This document shows, in pieces, positions 34,101 to 49,100 of a DNA stretch of 64,000 nt. The notes under the pieces are model-generated. The model saw only the letters and a list, made by a program, of their open reading frames with translations. It had not been told where the DNA came from and made no database searches. The stretch comes from Platerodrilus igneus (Eukaryota > Arthropoda > Insecta > Coleoptera > Lycidae), in contig JARFIW010000999.1 in the NCBI GenBank assembly GCA_036346225.1, positions 2,835,001 through 2,899,000 on the forward strand, read 5' to 3'. Each line of letters starts with the position of its first letter. Position 1 is the first letter of the stretch. The translations under genes were made by a program, and so were the position numbers.

Positions 34101-37100
34101 TCAGAAACAGTCACGGAATTCAACTTTCTGCCATCAAAACAAACACGCCAATCGTCATTCTTCTTACACACTAATAATACGGGAGACGTCCAGGATGAAT
34201 TTGAAGGAGAGATAACACCAGATTCTAACATTTTATCTATTTCAGCATGTAAATGCTTTTGTAATGCAGGCGATAACGGATATTGACGTTGCTTAAAAGG
34301 AAGGGCATCACCTGTGGAGATAACATGTGTTGCAGTAGTAACGCAACCAAGTTCAGAGGTATTAAGTTTAAGAAATTTGTCAATTGTAGCGTTAAGAGTT
34401 ACATTTTGGGAATCAGTAAGAGAAATTTTGTTAGATATTCCTGTAGATGCACAGGAATTTGTTTTAATAGAGGTTTGTCATGAAAATCCTGGAAATAAAG
34501 TGACAGATTAAAAGTTTACAAAATCCACACCTAATAGGAAAGGATAAATTTATACTTGATAGATATCTGGTCTTTTGTACTCTTATCTGTTAAATCGTCG
34601 TATCTTAATACACCAGTGATAGCATTGCTTAAATTATTAAATACACTAACTTTAGTATAATTGTTGTGAAAAACTTGACAATGTCAGATATGATTGACAA
34701 AAATGCCCAAACGTAAATGAAAGTTTGGTTGATGTATGGTTATGTACACGATTTAGATTTTGCTTTCCTAGTACGTTCTAGAAGAAGATAATTTGATATA
34801 AACCGAGACTTTTATTAAAGAGAGTCATTACAAAATACTTTTCGCAAAATCTTACTTTGGAATTATGAAATGAAATCAAACACAAAATAATTAAAGCATT
34901 AGTCAATCAAATATATTCTCTCATACAAAAGCGCACAATTTACAACATCGTTTCTTAAACATAAAATAATTTAAGAAGTACTTATTTTTAATTATAAAAA
35001 GTATCCTAACCTTATTTTCATAGTTTCAGAACTAATTTCTTCTCTGGTGGAAGTTTACCTGGTCAAATTCGCAGACTTAGTATTAGAAATTGTGGCCAAA
35101 ATCCTATAGATAATATATTAAAAGTAGAGCGTTTCGAACTCTGAACAAACTTTCCTGGTAAAGAACTGTTCAAAAATAAAATATTGAATGATTAACATCT
35201 CAATTCAGATTTGGATTTAAATGACAAGTACTCAACTATCAGTTACAGATAATGCGTTCAAAAATCAGAATTCAAAATCCCATGAAACGCTTTTCCAATT
35301 TGTAATCAACGAATTAAATACAATATCGGGTATCTTTAATTGAATTTAAAGAGATATACCAGATATTAACTTTAAATCTTTTGCAATTAAATATTTTAAT
35401 AGGCGTAAGGATATTGAATAATTTTCCCTAAAATTGGATCACCTGTGGAGATTAACATGTTTCTAAGAACAGCAGAGGTTTAATTTAAGAAATTTTAATT
35501 CATTGTAACATCGTAATTTTGGAATTACAGTAAGTTAATGCATCCTTCAAATAACATCCTGTAGACTAAATGAATTTTATAGGTTTGTCATAAAAATCCT
35601 AATTTAATAAAATCTATTTATATTACAAAATCATCACTAATCTAGAATAAGTAGTATTTACGTGATCAATTCCAAATAATACATTATCAAGAGATTTAAT
35701 TTTCTAGATTACTCATTAGCTTAAATTATCGTGTTTTATTATTCGTACGAGTTCCACTGATTAGTTGCGTTGCTGGAATTTGTTTAATATTTTTTTGATA
35801 ATTATGTAAACGCATAGTTATTTAAGGAATTGCAGAGGCAACTATCAATAAAATTAATTTTAGGAACCAATGAGATGGTCAATTGGACGGTTACAAGGGT
35901 TGATAAACGTTTAAAACAGACTTTTATGATAAAAGGAATTGACGGTTTGTAACCTACTTGAAACTCTGATCAAGAACAATTTTTAATAAGGAATTGAATT
36001 TTGTAATTAACGCAGGGTAATTAATATGTTTAATTTAAGGAACTTAAAGGAGTTTTTGAATGCTAAATTGGTTGCATTTTTATAGAGAATATTTGATTAT
36101 GGTCAAAACTGTTTTAATACTCAAAATTAAGACACAAAATTATTTAATTTATCCACGGAAAGTGTACATTAAGGATTGCTTTGTATTAATCTTAAAATGA
36201 TTGATTTGCATTCGCAATCATCTTTAAAAGTATCTCTTAACGATTCATTAATTTTTATCATGCTGCTTACATTTGCCTTGTATTTACAATACACTTATTA
36301 ATACAGTTTGATGCTATCAGACTGACCTTGGAAGCTCAGAAAACCTGACCAGTTGTGTTAAAATTACCGTTTTTCATCAAATGCCGCATCAGCCTCAACC
36401 CTTTTCAGTAAACTCCTGGCCAAATACACATAAATTAAAGGCTTAACGAAGAAATTCACGTGGACATTGATTATCTCAGGGCATTGTCCTTTCTGCTTTG
36501 TCCTGTTGTGAAATGTTGGAGTTATTCATCGACTCCTTTGGTGTACAGCTTCACTGATGGAACGGTAGCAGGTAAAAATTTGGAACCAATCATGGAAAGT
36601 CGGACGGTATCATGGTTTCTTAACAAGTTGTAAAACAGACTTTTATGATAAAAGGAATTGACGTTTTAACACTTAGAACATCTGATGGCGTAGTATAAAT
36701 AATCTTAACATAAGGTCCACCTTTGTAATGTAACTAGTGCGGTATTATTGTTAGATAAATTTAAGACGGTCAGCGTTAAAGGTAGTTTTATGATTTAAAT
36801 TTATTCGTTCTGGCCGGAGATTGGTCGTTGAACCGTTTTGATTCCTTGATAATTCCGCCTGATTTAATATCTCGAAGGAGTTTCGATACATTAGGATTAC
36901 ATTTTACAAATTTAGATATTTGAGCGCACAACCTAAAAAATAATTTCTGGGTATTCCTAGACAGTTTATAGTTAATCCATACCTACAAGCTCCAAAGGAA
37001 AGTGATTATTAGTTTACGGAGAAGGAACATTAAGTAGATATCTTTATGGGAAGCTCGAACTGACAAGCTAAATGGGTTCTAAAAGACCAGATTGTTTCTT

Positions 37101-40100
37101 TGAGGACGGTATTTATCAATTTTAACTTTACTTCCTGAAGAAACGACATAGATCTTTAAAATGGGCTAAAAGAAATGTTTGTAATGCCAGCGTTCAGAGA
37201 AATCGGTTTAATTTCTAAGTATTCGAAATTTCGATTCTGAAGGTTTTTTCAGTCAGCCATTAAATTTGCTAATGAGGTAATGAAGAAAACATTTTTCAGG
37301 ACCTTGGGTTATTCTATCTCGATCCAAAGGTGTAAATAACATGAGGTAGGAAGTCTAGTTTAGGCACAACTAACTCTCCAGGTAGAAATTGATCTCGAAT
37401 GTTTGGTACCAGATCAACCGATTCTAAAACCTTACCGTGAAACAAATTAAATCTGTCGGTACACTCGGAAATTTTAATCTTAATTTGTCGAAAAAGAAAT
37501 AAAGAGATTTGAGTACCCTTGAAATAGTTAGAACGCATTTTAACAGGTAAAGATTTCCTAATGGTTAGCTTGGGCAAGTAAGATTTGATAGTAGATATTA
37601 CATGTGCTGCGTTTGGTTGACTCTCAAGATAATCTTAAGTAAAAATTTCTGACAGAAAAGTTTGTTTAGCGGTTCCTATTCATCGGATTTAGGACAATAA
37701 TTCTATACGCTGTTTGCATGGGTTATTCTCGAAACTAAGCGTTTTGCTCGATATCACTGGGCCAGGATTTTTTTATTATACTAGTTATATCGTCAAAGAC
37801 ATTAATTTCAGATACGTTGTGAGGCCAATCGGAAAAATTTCTTTAAAATAGGGACGCCTTTCTTTCCTGGCAAAAGGTCAAGTTGTAACTGTCTTCATTT
37901 TAGATTCAGGTAATCTTTCACTCAATGTAAATCGACTTCGAAGATAAGGGTGAAATATTCATCTTGTTGAAATTTTGAACGATATATAGCAGATATACAA
38001 AATAATTGAAGATACTAAAAGGTATGAGCTACCAAGTCACACGAAAATGGTTAACGGTAAAAATTTCTTAAAAAGGCATTCTAGGTTAATATTCAAATTC
38101 AATCACGGCAAGTATATCAAATTTCAATAAAACATTGATAAAGGAAGTTTGAATCAAGGAAATTATCATTATAAACTAAAAAGACGCAAATAAAAAAGGT
38201 AGGTAATGTGTTACTTACAAATGCGAAAAATACGTTTCTACGTTTTAAAAACGGTATTTTAAGCTCAATGTGGGCACATGTCTACAACAGGATACGTTTC
38301 TTGCCAATATTTAAATAGTGTGGGTTTAAAGCGCAAGCTGAACTAGTCGAATAAAATAGAGTAACACAGGACAGGGACTTACGGTTTGGCAAACGTGATG
38401 TTAGATTATAATAGACAAGGTTTTTTATAATCTAATTAAAAAAATTTCAAATAACCGTGTTTAAGGCATGAAATTACTTGAATGCTTATTTATTTATGTG
38501 TACTCACGTGTAAAAAGTAGGGTTAAGGGATTGATCCTTCCTAAAAACTTATATTTGCATCTAAAAACAAACTAATCAAACATTTCAAATAATTTAAGTT
38601 ATACATGACACTGCATTTCAAATTATTAGAAAATTAATTATAATTATTTTAATGAACAATTTTTCGGACCAACGTTATACATTGTAATCAGCTGACATGT
38701 CATTTCAGAAAAATCTCTGGGGAATTTGCAAGATACCAACCTAAAATTTAAGGTCAACAGATATATTAAAGACTATAGATAGTTATCTTTGTTAATTTTT
38801 TTTTAAATGAAAAAGCTATAAATAACATTAGTTAAAACACTAAATAGTCATAAAAGGAATCATACAACCTAAAAAAACACGTTGGACGGCAATTCTTACA
38901 TTTTAAAAAGTTCATAAATACAACTCCGCAAGCGCGGTTTACTAGACAAAACGGCAGTTGGTAACGCTAATCTTTGTACAGATTTTGGCGCGCCCATCTG
39001 TCAATGACGTCACACAATGCACAAATTAAACGTGCAACTACGCAATAAATAAATGTTTGAAATGCAGTATAACAATCAAGGCACTTACCTAAATAGGTAC
39101 AGCTTCCTTCCGGTTAAATATAGATGTCGCCAGCACGTCCATCAGGGCTGCTGATGGCCCCTTTAAAGCAATTACGGAGGGTACGCCTTCCAAAGCGAGC
39201 CCCTTTAAGATCTTTACAGATGGTACTGTCGATGATGTTATTGGGGAAATGAACTGGCAAATTTTTCCCGGGTAGCCCTTGTATTCAAATTGTCTTCACC
39301 ATGTAGGGAATTATCAAGGAAAACCAGGTAAAGCTAGTTTTCCATGTTTGCAAGGCAAGTAACTTATTGCTAAATAAGTTTAACGAAATAATTCTTGATA
39401 AAAGGCACTTCACGAAAGCATTAGGAAAAAGCCAGTTAAAACCACGAAAACACCTTTTTGCCGTTTCAAAGATCTTTGGTTACAATCTGTTAATATTTTA
39501 ACGTATTAGATATTTTTATGACGGACCTAGTCTTTTAGTAACGTAAATCTTCCAACTTAATATTTTTATCTAAGATTCAATTTTAGCCATTCGTTTTAAT
39601 ACTGTATAACATTTTGAAAATGTTTGTTTACATAAAGGAATAAAACATCATGATTTCCATTCTTTGGTCTTCAGTTGAAGTGGTTTATAACCCTTATGAA
39701 CGATCCAAAAATAATGAAATGAAACGTAAATAAAGAATTTTAAAGATCAAAGTATAATAGAACTTCATCAAAGAAGTTGATAAGCATGCTAAATCAAGAC
39801 CTAGTAAAAATACAGAAGTCATTAACATACCAGTCAATATTTCTGATAATAGTAATATTTCACCTTTGGTTGTTAAGAGAAACTACTGCAAATCTTTCTG
39901 CAGATGATATTAGTACATATCTGGTCTATCCTTAGACGATTAGGGTTAGTTTTAATAAACGAAATTATAAAAATTGTTTATTCAAATTTAGGTTCAATTT
40001 TAGAAAATACCCCAAGTTAAATAACCTCCAATTAGACGAAGCTTGTAGTTTTCTTTTGCAAAAAGCTAAAGTTTATGGCCATAAATAAAAGATTTTGATT

Positions 40101-43100
40101 GTTTCCTCAAGATAAAATCAAACTGTTTCATCTCATGGCTTCAAAAGTGTTTGTTTTAATTCTTTTCTGAAATCAATACAGTTTAATTCACAATACTGCA
40201 AATTTTATAAAGATTTGCATTAAAACTAGTAGAGATAGAATTTTTCTATGAAAGTATAGGTTCGTCCGGAGGCTTCAGAAACGCCAAAAGCCCTTATTTT
40301 ACTTACATTTTAAGTTACCTATACAAAAAACCGTTAAGACGAAGGGATAAAATTTGGTATACACTAATATTTATATCGGGAAGATAAAAATACAAAGTTG
40401 CATTAAAGTTTAATGTGGTGGGGGTCGAATCAATTTTTTTTTATTGATTTGAAATGGACTGGCCCATGATTTAAAGGCTTTTTTGTTTTCAGGTGTCGTC
40501 ACTATAGATGTAAACATATTTCACTTATCAGGAAGTATTTTAAAAAAGTTCTCCACAATATTAGTACCCTTGCAAACACAAGTTAGTTGTTGTACCATAA
40601 GCGAAAATGAAAATCATGTTCTACTAGGTTGTATAGATGGATCACTAGCACTTTTAGATAGGCATCGAGGATCGACACAAGCAATTAAGACATCCATTAT
40701 ACCTACATTAGCCACATGGCATAATTCAGGAACCATCTTTACCGTTTCAAATGAAAAAGGCCAGTTACAGTATTACGACATTGCTTTAAATCGTGTTAAT
40801 ACACAAATTTCTGGCGAAGAATCAACACCACTAATTTTATTAGATTTATCTAGTTATTTTACTGTACATCTGCGTATTTCGTATATAAAATGGGGATCAC
40901 AACACATACTCGTGATAATGGAAGGTGGGCCGCTGGTTATGATATCTCATATAGGACGTCCATTTACTTTACTTCTATAATACAACAGTACTTAAGAAAT
41001 GAAAAGTAGAACAAGCCATTGGGTTTTTACTTGCATGGGCATGGAATGATCAGTGTTTAGGGGCTCTTCAAAATGTTGTTACATTCTTAATGAAGCGACC
41101 ATTAACCGAGGATAATGCAAGTCACCTACAGAAAGCTTTAAGTTGTTTTTATAGTCCTGCAGTTACGTTAAGTATGGACATTCGACACAAGTATGGAATA
41201 CAGGTAATTTCTAACTGATGGGAGTTATAAACAGGAAAATTTTGCAGGTGAAATCTTTAACGCGGCGTTTCTTTCACCAGTTGGTTAGATATAAAATGTA
41301 TGAGACTGCTTTCCTTTTGGCTGTTGATATAGGACATCATGACTTGTTTATGGATTTATATTATTGTGCTGCAGAACTTGGTGAACGTGAAATGGCAGCT
41401 GCTGCAAGAGCACAAGCATCATCTTTATTAAGCAGATGCTCTAGTGAAGGTTAGTAGCTATAGTTTTAACCAAATTTACAGTTATTTTGTTGGTTATTAT
41501 TAGTAAGTTATTATCAAACTTAAATGAAACTGATCCAATTATTGAAATTACAGTGGTTTGTTTTCAGCCCTATTGTCTAGAATTTTCTAGAACAGTGGAT
41601 TGTTACTGTAATAGTTAATACTACTCCAAAGTATGGTTTACCATAATGCGTGTTGTTACGTCACATTTGGCTATACAACGAATTTATTTTAATAATTATC
41701 CTAGGGGCATTTTTCTTGTAGAATTAAGTAGGTCATGATGCATACTAAATATGGTTTTTAGTTCCCAGCATTGCTAGGGGAATAACTTGTAATTTATTAT
41801 CATATTTTGCAGCATAGACATGTTTGCTTTGAAGTGATGTGCGTCATTGCTTCAACCAGTGTGAACGTGCGATGATAGGTGAAGTGTTTACAAGTTGGAT
41901 GGAACGATTGCGACGATTTCAAACTACTAGGGCTACCGTACCTAAAAATGAAGTGACTAGTCAGTGTGTTGTAGTGCAGTGAAGTTTCCTTACCTAAAAT
42001 ATGTGTTCCCTGTTTTAATGTTGTCAGTTATCAACACCCTCCACTGCCATCTCCTGAAGAAAGACTGGGAAACCCACATGACCCAAGCGTGAACGTACTT
42101 AATAGAAGAAAAAGACTTAGAAATTTGCACGGCAATTGCTGATATACAAGGATTCGATAATTGGTTTATGCTTAAGTTAACTATCTAGATGAATACAAGT
42201 AAGCTATTTCATTGTGCTAATTCTTTCTTTTTTTAGGCTTCCGTACCTTATAAGGTATAACGGAACCTTTATAAGATCACTCTTGTGTCCGTCCGTCTGT
42301 CTGTCACAGAGGTTTTTCTCGAAAACTATGTAACGTAGGAATTTGAAATTTGGCACAATGCTAGGTCTCTATGGCGCGCAAATATATCGACAGTTAGAAA
42401 ATAGAAAAAAAATTTTAGATTAAAATGGTGGGGGTTAATTCGGCCAAAAGAGAGAAAGTTTTAATAAATATATCTTGTGAGCTATGATTTGAAAGAAGAT
42501 TCTAAAAGGCTGGCCGGTTTTTGATAATCAAACATAAATTTACAACTGTTTTAACAACCTAAATTAACATGATCTGTATAAAATGTAAAGAGGAATTGAA
42601 TCCTGAGAAAGATATTTTCCTTCATTGTAATGGTTGTAAAAGGCCTATCCATAAAAGTTGTCCTGGACTGACAGCTTCTGAAATTAAAGTGATTGAATTG
42701 AAAGGTGGGCGCACTCTTAAATACTTTTGTGATGATTGTGAAGAGGGGTTGTTAAACATCCCCTCTTTGATGAAAACAATTCTTGAATTACAAGTTGAAG
42801 TTGAAAAACTCAAAAGCGGAAGTTTTGAGGATATGTTCGTTGAAACTCAGGAACGTCGGCTGAGATCAAATAATATAATGGTCATTAATGTGGAAGAATC
42901 TACTTCATCTAATAGCGAGGCAAGAATGAAAGATGATACAAAAAAATTGAGTCTATAATAACACCTTTATTAGACTCATCCGTCAATATTAACATAAAGA
43001 AATTGATCAGATTAGGCCAAAGAGGTGATAGGAATCGGCCCTTGAAAGTCATACTAAACAGTCCATTGGAGGTGGCAGAAATACTGTGAAATAAATCAAA

Positions 43101-46100
43101 ACTTCCCAAATTGGGTTTTAATGCTAGAATCTATTCTGATCAAACTCCAATGTAGAGACGATACTATCAAGATTTGCGCAAAGAATTAATAGCAAGAAAA
43201 GCTAATGGTGAAGAAGACATATATATTAAATATAATACTAGGGGTGTACCGAAAATATTTAACAATCGTTCTAAAAAAAACTAGCATGTGAAACTAATGC
43301 TGCAGTGTATTCTAATAGTGCCGATTTTTCCTTAATAAATGTGTATTTTCAAAATGTTGGTGGTTTGCGAACAAAACTAAATATTCTGCGGAATGAACTT
43401 AATTCCTCTATGTATGAAATTGTTATTCTTTGTGAAACATGGTTATCGTTAGACATTGAAACTAGTAAATTACGTCTTACTAACTACAACATCTATAGAA
43501 AAGACCGATCTTCTATCACAAGCAAGAAAACAAGAGGGGGTGGGGTTATGATTGCAGTTAATAAGCAACTATCATCAACTATTATATCTACAGTTTGTGA
43601 TACTGCTGAAGATTTGTATGTTAAGGTGAAACTACACAAATTTACTAGTGTGGTTATTGGTGGGGTTTACATTCCCCCGCATTCCGAACCTGAAATTTAT
43701 GAAAATCATTCAACAAACATTGAACATATTTCCGATAATTATTCAAACTTACCTATATATGTATTTGGTGATTTTAATTTGCCTAATGTAATTAGGTGGC
43801 AAAATGATTGTTTTGGTACTTCTGCTATTGTGAGAGTTCCTTCGCTTAACAGTGACATTATTTGCAATACCTATTCAATTCTTAATATGTTTCAAATTAA
43901 TGACTTGCCAAATTCACAAGGAATTTTTTTAGATTTAATTTTTTCTAATTAACACAACACATTAGTTACTCCAGCATTGGATCCCCCGTTTGTGAACTCT
44001 TATTGTTCACGCGCGGGGGGTCTTATAAATTTATATATCGACTCACCTCCGTGGGTTTTTGTTGTTCTAAGCTGCAGTTCCTATTCCTTCAACCAAGTGG
44101 ACTGTATGCGAGATTTATTTCGTGTTACCTTGCACTTGCACTGTGTTTTTTAGGGGTTTAACAAATAAAGTTTGCGGCACTATTGACAAACTCACTTTTA
44201 CCGAACGAAAAAACCGACTATTTTGCTTCGATATCCATGAGAGAGTGTTTATTCACTACTCTTAGTCCAACTTATTCACACATGCACAAAGAATTTTTAT
44301 GGCAGGATATAAGGGAACAAGGGATGACAGTTTTACTATTAGATTTACGACTACAAATTTAAATAACTTAAAATTAACCACGCGCGAACGTGCCAAAGAG
44401 ACCGAACACTTATCATCATTCATCATTATCTGCTGAAATCAATGTGAAAACAGAGTCATTTCGTAAATTGAATTATGATTGTCTAACATTTGATTTTAAT
44501 AATGGAAATTACTTAGACTTGAATAACCATTTTCTGAATATTGATTGGAAACATCATTTTGCTTTTAACAGTATCTCAGAAGCCGTGAACAAATTTTATA
44601 ACATAATGTTTGATGCTATTAAAAAGTTTATCCCAGTAAAGAGATTGAAACCCACAACTTATCCCAAATGGTACAGTTATAAATTAAGACATTTAATTTA
44701 CCGCAAAAAACGGCTCACAAGTTATTCAAGAGTACCGGATCTTTGAATGCATATAAGCATTTTACTAATCTGAGGAGAGAGTGTAAACAATTACACGAAA
44801 AATGTTATGAAAGATATATAAATCTTGTTGGATGTAGCATTCCACATAATATTAAGACATTCTGGAGCTTTGTTAATTCTCTAAGATCAGATACAGGTAT
44901 TCCAGATATAATGTATCTGGATGATGTGGAGTTGTCTGGTGACTTGATATAGTTAACGGTTTCTCAAAGTATTTTGCTAGTATCTATAAAAAGGATAAAT
45001 TGTCTGCAAATAATTTTAATTTTAACTTTACGCATACTGTTCATATTTCTAATGTGGATATTAAGCCTGAATTAATACAAGAAAAACTCATGGCCTTGGA
45101 TGTTACTAAGGGCGCTGGTCCTGATGGTATCCCTCGTAAATTATCAAATCTTTGTTCTGGTGCTTTATATTAGCCTCTTTCTATACTTTTTAATACATCT
45201 CTAACGGAGGGCTGTATGCCAGATTTCTGGAAGTTTAGTTTTGTAACTCCTATTTACAAATCTGGAAACAAAAATTTAGTTAGTAGTTACAGACCAATAT
45301 CCGTGCTTAGCTGTATTCCCAAGATTCTTGAAAGTTTGATCACTGATACATTAGCTTCTGTTATCAGGCCACTAATCACAGACCAACAGCATGGTTTCGT
45401 TGCAGGAAGGTCTACATTGAGTAATCTAATTCTGTACAAGGATTTTATTTCCACATCTTTGGAGGAGGGGTTTCAAGTAGATTCTATCTATACCGATTTT
45501 TCCAAAGCCTTTGATAGTGTAAGTCAGAGGTGTCCAAACTTTTCGCGGCACGGGCCGGATTATAATTAGATCCATGTTATAAGGGCCACATGTATATACA
45601 AATTGAAAAATATAATTTTGAGTAAGGTAGCATTAAATACTATTAATTTATACTATTTTATTGTAACTTGAAAATACAAAATACTAAACAAACAAAGTAT
45701 AATTGTAGTATAATTATATAATTATTTTATAAAAATTTAAATATTTTCATACAACTTCTAATGCGAATGATGAAACTGTATTTTTTGTTGAAGAATGTCT
45801 TCATAGTTGGGATCAAAATTTGTTACACCAATCATAAGCAATGACTGCAAATGATCATCAGATAAATTTGCCCTATATTTTGATTTGAGATACTTCATTC
45901 GAGAAAAAATTTGTTCGCACACGTAAGTAGCCCAAACATTGAAATGAATTTACGAGCAAATTTCTTCAAATTTGGAAACTCTTTTGCATTCAAATATTTA
46001 TAAAAATCTATTAAGTTTCCTTCCTTGTATTTGTCCTTGATTTGTTCGTTTGCTTGAAGATCAATAATTTCTATTTGAAGCTGGCTTGAAATTTCAGCAA

Positions 46101-49100
46101 CGTTGCAATCAAATGGATTTTGGAACAGCCGAATTTCTTTTGAATTCATGTCTAAATCAGAAAATCTTTTTTGAAATTTTTCTTTTAAATCGGCGATGAC
46201 CTTTACTGCAAATGCAATTGGAAATTGTTCTTCAGTATTTTTATTAAATTCATCACAGCACGGAAAATGCGTAAAATTACATTCAGTCACTTGACTTTCG
46301 AATAATTGTAGTTTTGTTCGAAATGCTTTAATTTGAGAGTATAAATCACAAATTAAATTATTTTTCCCTTGTAACTTTAAGTTTAAGGTATTTACGTGTG
46401 CCACAACATCTGCAAAAAACGCCAACTTCCAGAGTCATGCAGCATTTGATAAAAGTGGTTCAGGATGTTCTTTCTCTACAAGAAATAAATCAATTTCACT
46501 TCTAAGCTTAAAAAATTGCAATACAACTTTTCCACAACTAAGCCATCGAACTTCAGTGTAATACGACAAGTCAACGTACTCGGATTCAATTTGCTTAAGA
46601 AAAGATTTAAATTGCCGATGATTAAGTGCGTGTGATCGAATAAAATTTATTACAGAAACAACTGGCTTCAAAACACAGTTTATATCGACATGTTTTATAC
46701 ATAATGCTTGTTGATGGATAATACAGTGCAGAAAAATTGGTACTGATGCTCCTGAAACTTCACAAGCTTTTGTAATTTGTCCAACCACGCCGATGTTTGT
46801 ACCAGACATGTTTCTTCCTCCATCAATCGTTACACTTTGGAGTCGATTCCAATCTAAGTTAAACTTTATTAGCGTTTTTTCTACTTCTTTGAATACATCT
46901 TTTCCAGTTGTAGTACTATGCATGCTGTTAAGGGAGGCTAATTCTTGTGTGACATTAAGTTCGTCATCAACTCCACGAACAAAAATTAAAAGTTGTGAAA
47001 TGTCACCAACATCAGTTGATTCATCAATAGCAAGAGAATATTGAGTGAACCACTGTGTTTTACTAGTAACCTGGTGGAGAATATTGTTTCCAATATCGTC
47101 AATTCGACGAGCAATTGTATTACGGGACATGCTGATCATTTTGAAGAGATCCAACTTTTCTGGGCACAATTCACCAACAGCCGCCATTATACACTCTTTA
47201 AACATTTGTCCATCCATAAAAGGTTTTCCTGCTTTCGCCAACAAATAAGCAATCTTTATACTAACTAAAGTTAATGCTTCATTTTCTGAATTTGCTTTCC
47301 TAAATAAATTTTGCTGAGAACATAAACTACGGTGCATTGCTTTGTATTTTTCAGTACGGTGCTTGTCCTTGAATTGTGAGTAGGTTGAAGAATGTTTTGT
47401 TTCACGATGTCGACGTATATTATATTCTTTCATTACAGCAACAGTGTCATTGCAAATTAGACATACTGCTTTATTAGCCTGTGTTTTCACAAAGAAATAG
47501 TTTACTCCCTATTCTTCATTAAAAATGCGACATTCGTCATCTATCTTTCTTCTTTTTCCTTCCATGTTTGGGGATTCTAAAAATTAGCAAAATAGGAAAA
47601 TAATTCCTTTTTAATGAAAACGTCATATTATTGTTAAAAAATAAAATAATCATGTATTTTTAAAATTTTACTAAATAAGTTTAATAAATACCATTAAAAA
47701 ATTTTTGAACGCTGTTGCATATGTAATTAAAATTTAATATAGAAAGTAGAATAGAAAAGTTTATTAAATAATAAATTATAAACATAATAATTATTTAAAT
47801 GGTACAATGTCAGCAAAGCTGATTTTCACAGAGTACCTCTGTACACCAATTATATGTGGTTCTGCCTTTCAATAATTCTAATTAACAATGCCTTTTTGAA
47901 GGTTTGAACTGAACTTGCTCTTAAATATAAATCAAAATATTTATTAAATATTGTTGCAGCATGATATTCAAATGAACACTTGAACTTAGTTGTTTTATGG
48001 ATTGGAATTGTTAATGTACTGTTGCTGCAAGATTAAGGTTGTGATTAGAGCATCGTACATTTAAAATATTATATAAATAACTAGGCTGTTTACTCTTATA
48101 AATATTGAACAAAAATGGCAAAAAACAACTCACATTGAAATTTTAGCTTAAGAATGCCCAAATTATTATATACAGGGGTCACATGTTCCCTATATGGCAC
48201 ATTATATGAAAATCTTAAACAACTGTTCTGTAAGATTTGTAACTTATTTTTATAGTGTTCTGAAAGATAACTAAAGTATACTGTGTTGCAGTAGTAAATA
48301 TGACTTAGTATAAGACATTGACATAATTTCCACTTTGTTTGTGGCAGAAGTGACATTTTATATCTGTAGAGCGACTTGAGTTTGAAGTATCCTACGCTGC
48401 AAATTTTCTTTACATGGCTTTCAAAATTTAAATTTGTGTCATAAATTATACCTAAATTTTTTGTTTTCTGACTAAAATCTAATACACAATTGTCGAGAAC
48501 AATATTTTCACTTTTTAATTGCTTGAATATTGTACTATTGTAGGAAGATCCTATGCATTGACAAACAGTTTTCCCAGGTTTCCCTAGTTAATATTTGCAG
48601 GAATTCGGGCGATATTTAAGGGAAGTACAACAAATATAAATTTACATTTGCCTGTTTATAAATTCGAATATCCCTAAACTTGAATTACAAACGACAGTGT
48701 ATCTTGATCCTTGCTTTTCATTAATTTGTCTGCACCCGTAGCAATGTTTTAACACTCTGCTTCGCACTGGCACTGTCGTTGGAGACTTTTAACACATCTG
48801 CAATGCACATTTGGAGTGGGGCGGCATTTTCTATACTTCTCGCGCTGCACCGACGGGCGACGAGTGCCTGGCTATACGCAGCAGCAACGGAACAGCCCCG
48901 GGCGGCACTACTGTGCACGTGCAATAATTCCATGAAAACAATATCGAAATCAAAAACGATATTTGTTTATTTATACTTAAGTGCTTTAAGCGAACTACTC
49001 AAAATTGCTGATGCTTTATTTACAACAAAACAATAAGACTCTGCTTATCGTCAAAATTCACATGCGTATAAAATTTCTTTTATGTTTGAGTTACCAAAAT

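Noticed and set aside
24386..34650. A single Gypsy element spanning 24.4-34.7 kb
   Set aside because: The gag part is on the + strand, while the pol parts at 23.4-24.3 and 31.9-34.7 kb are on the - strand, with two fritz exons between. At least two, probably three, separate insertions are needed.
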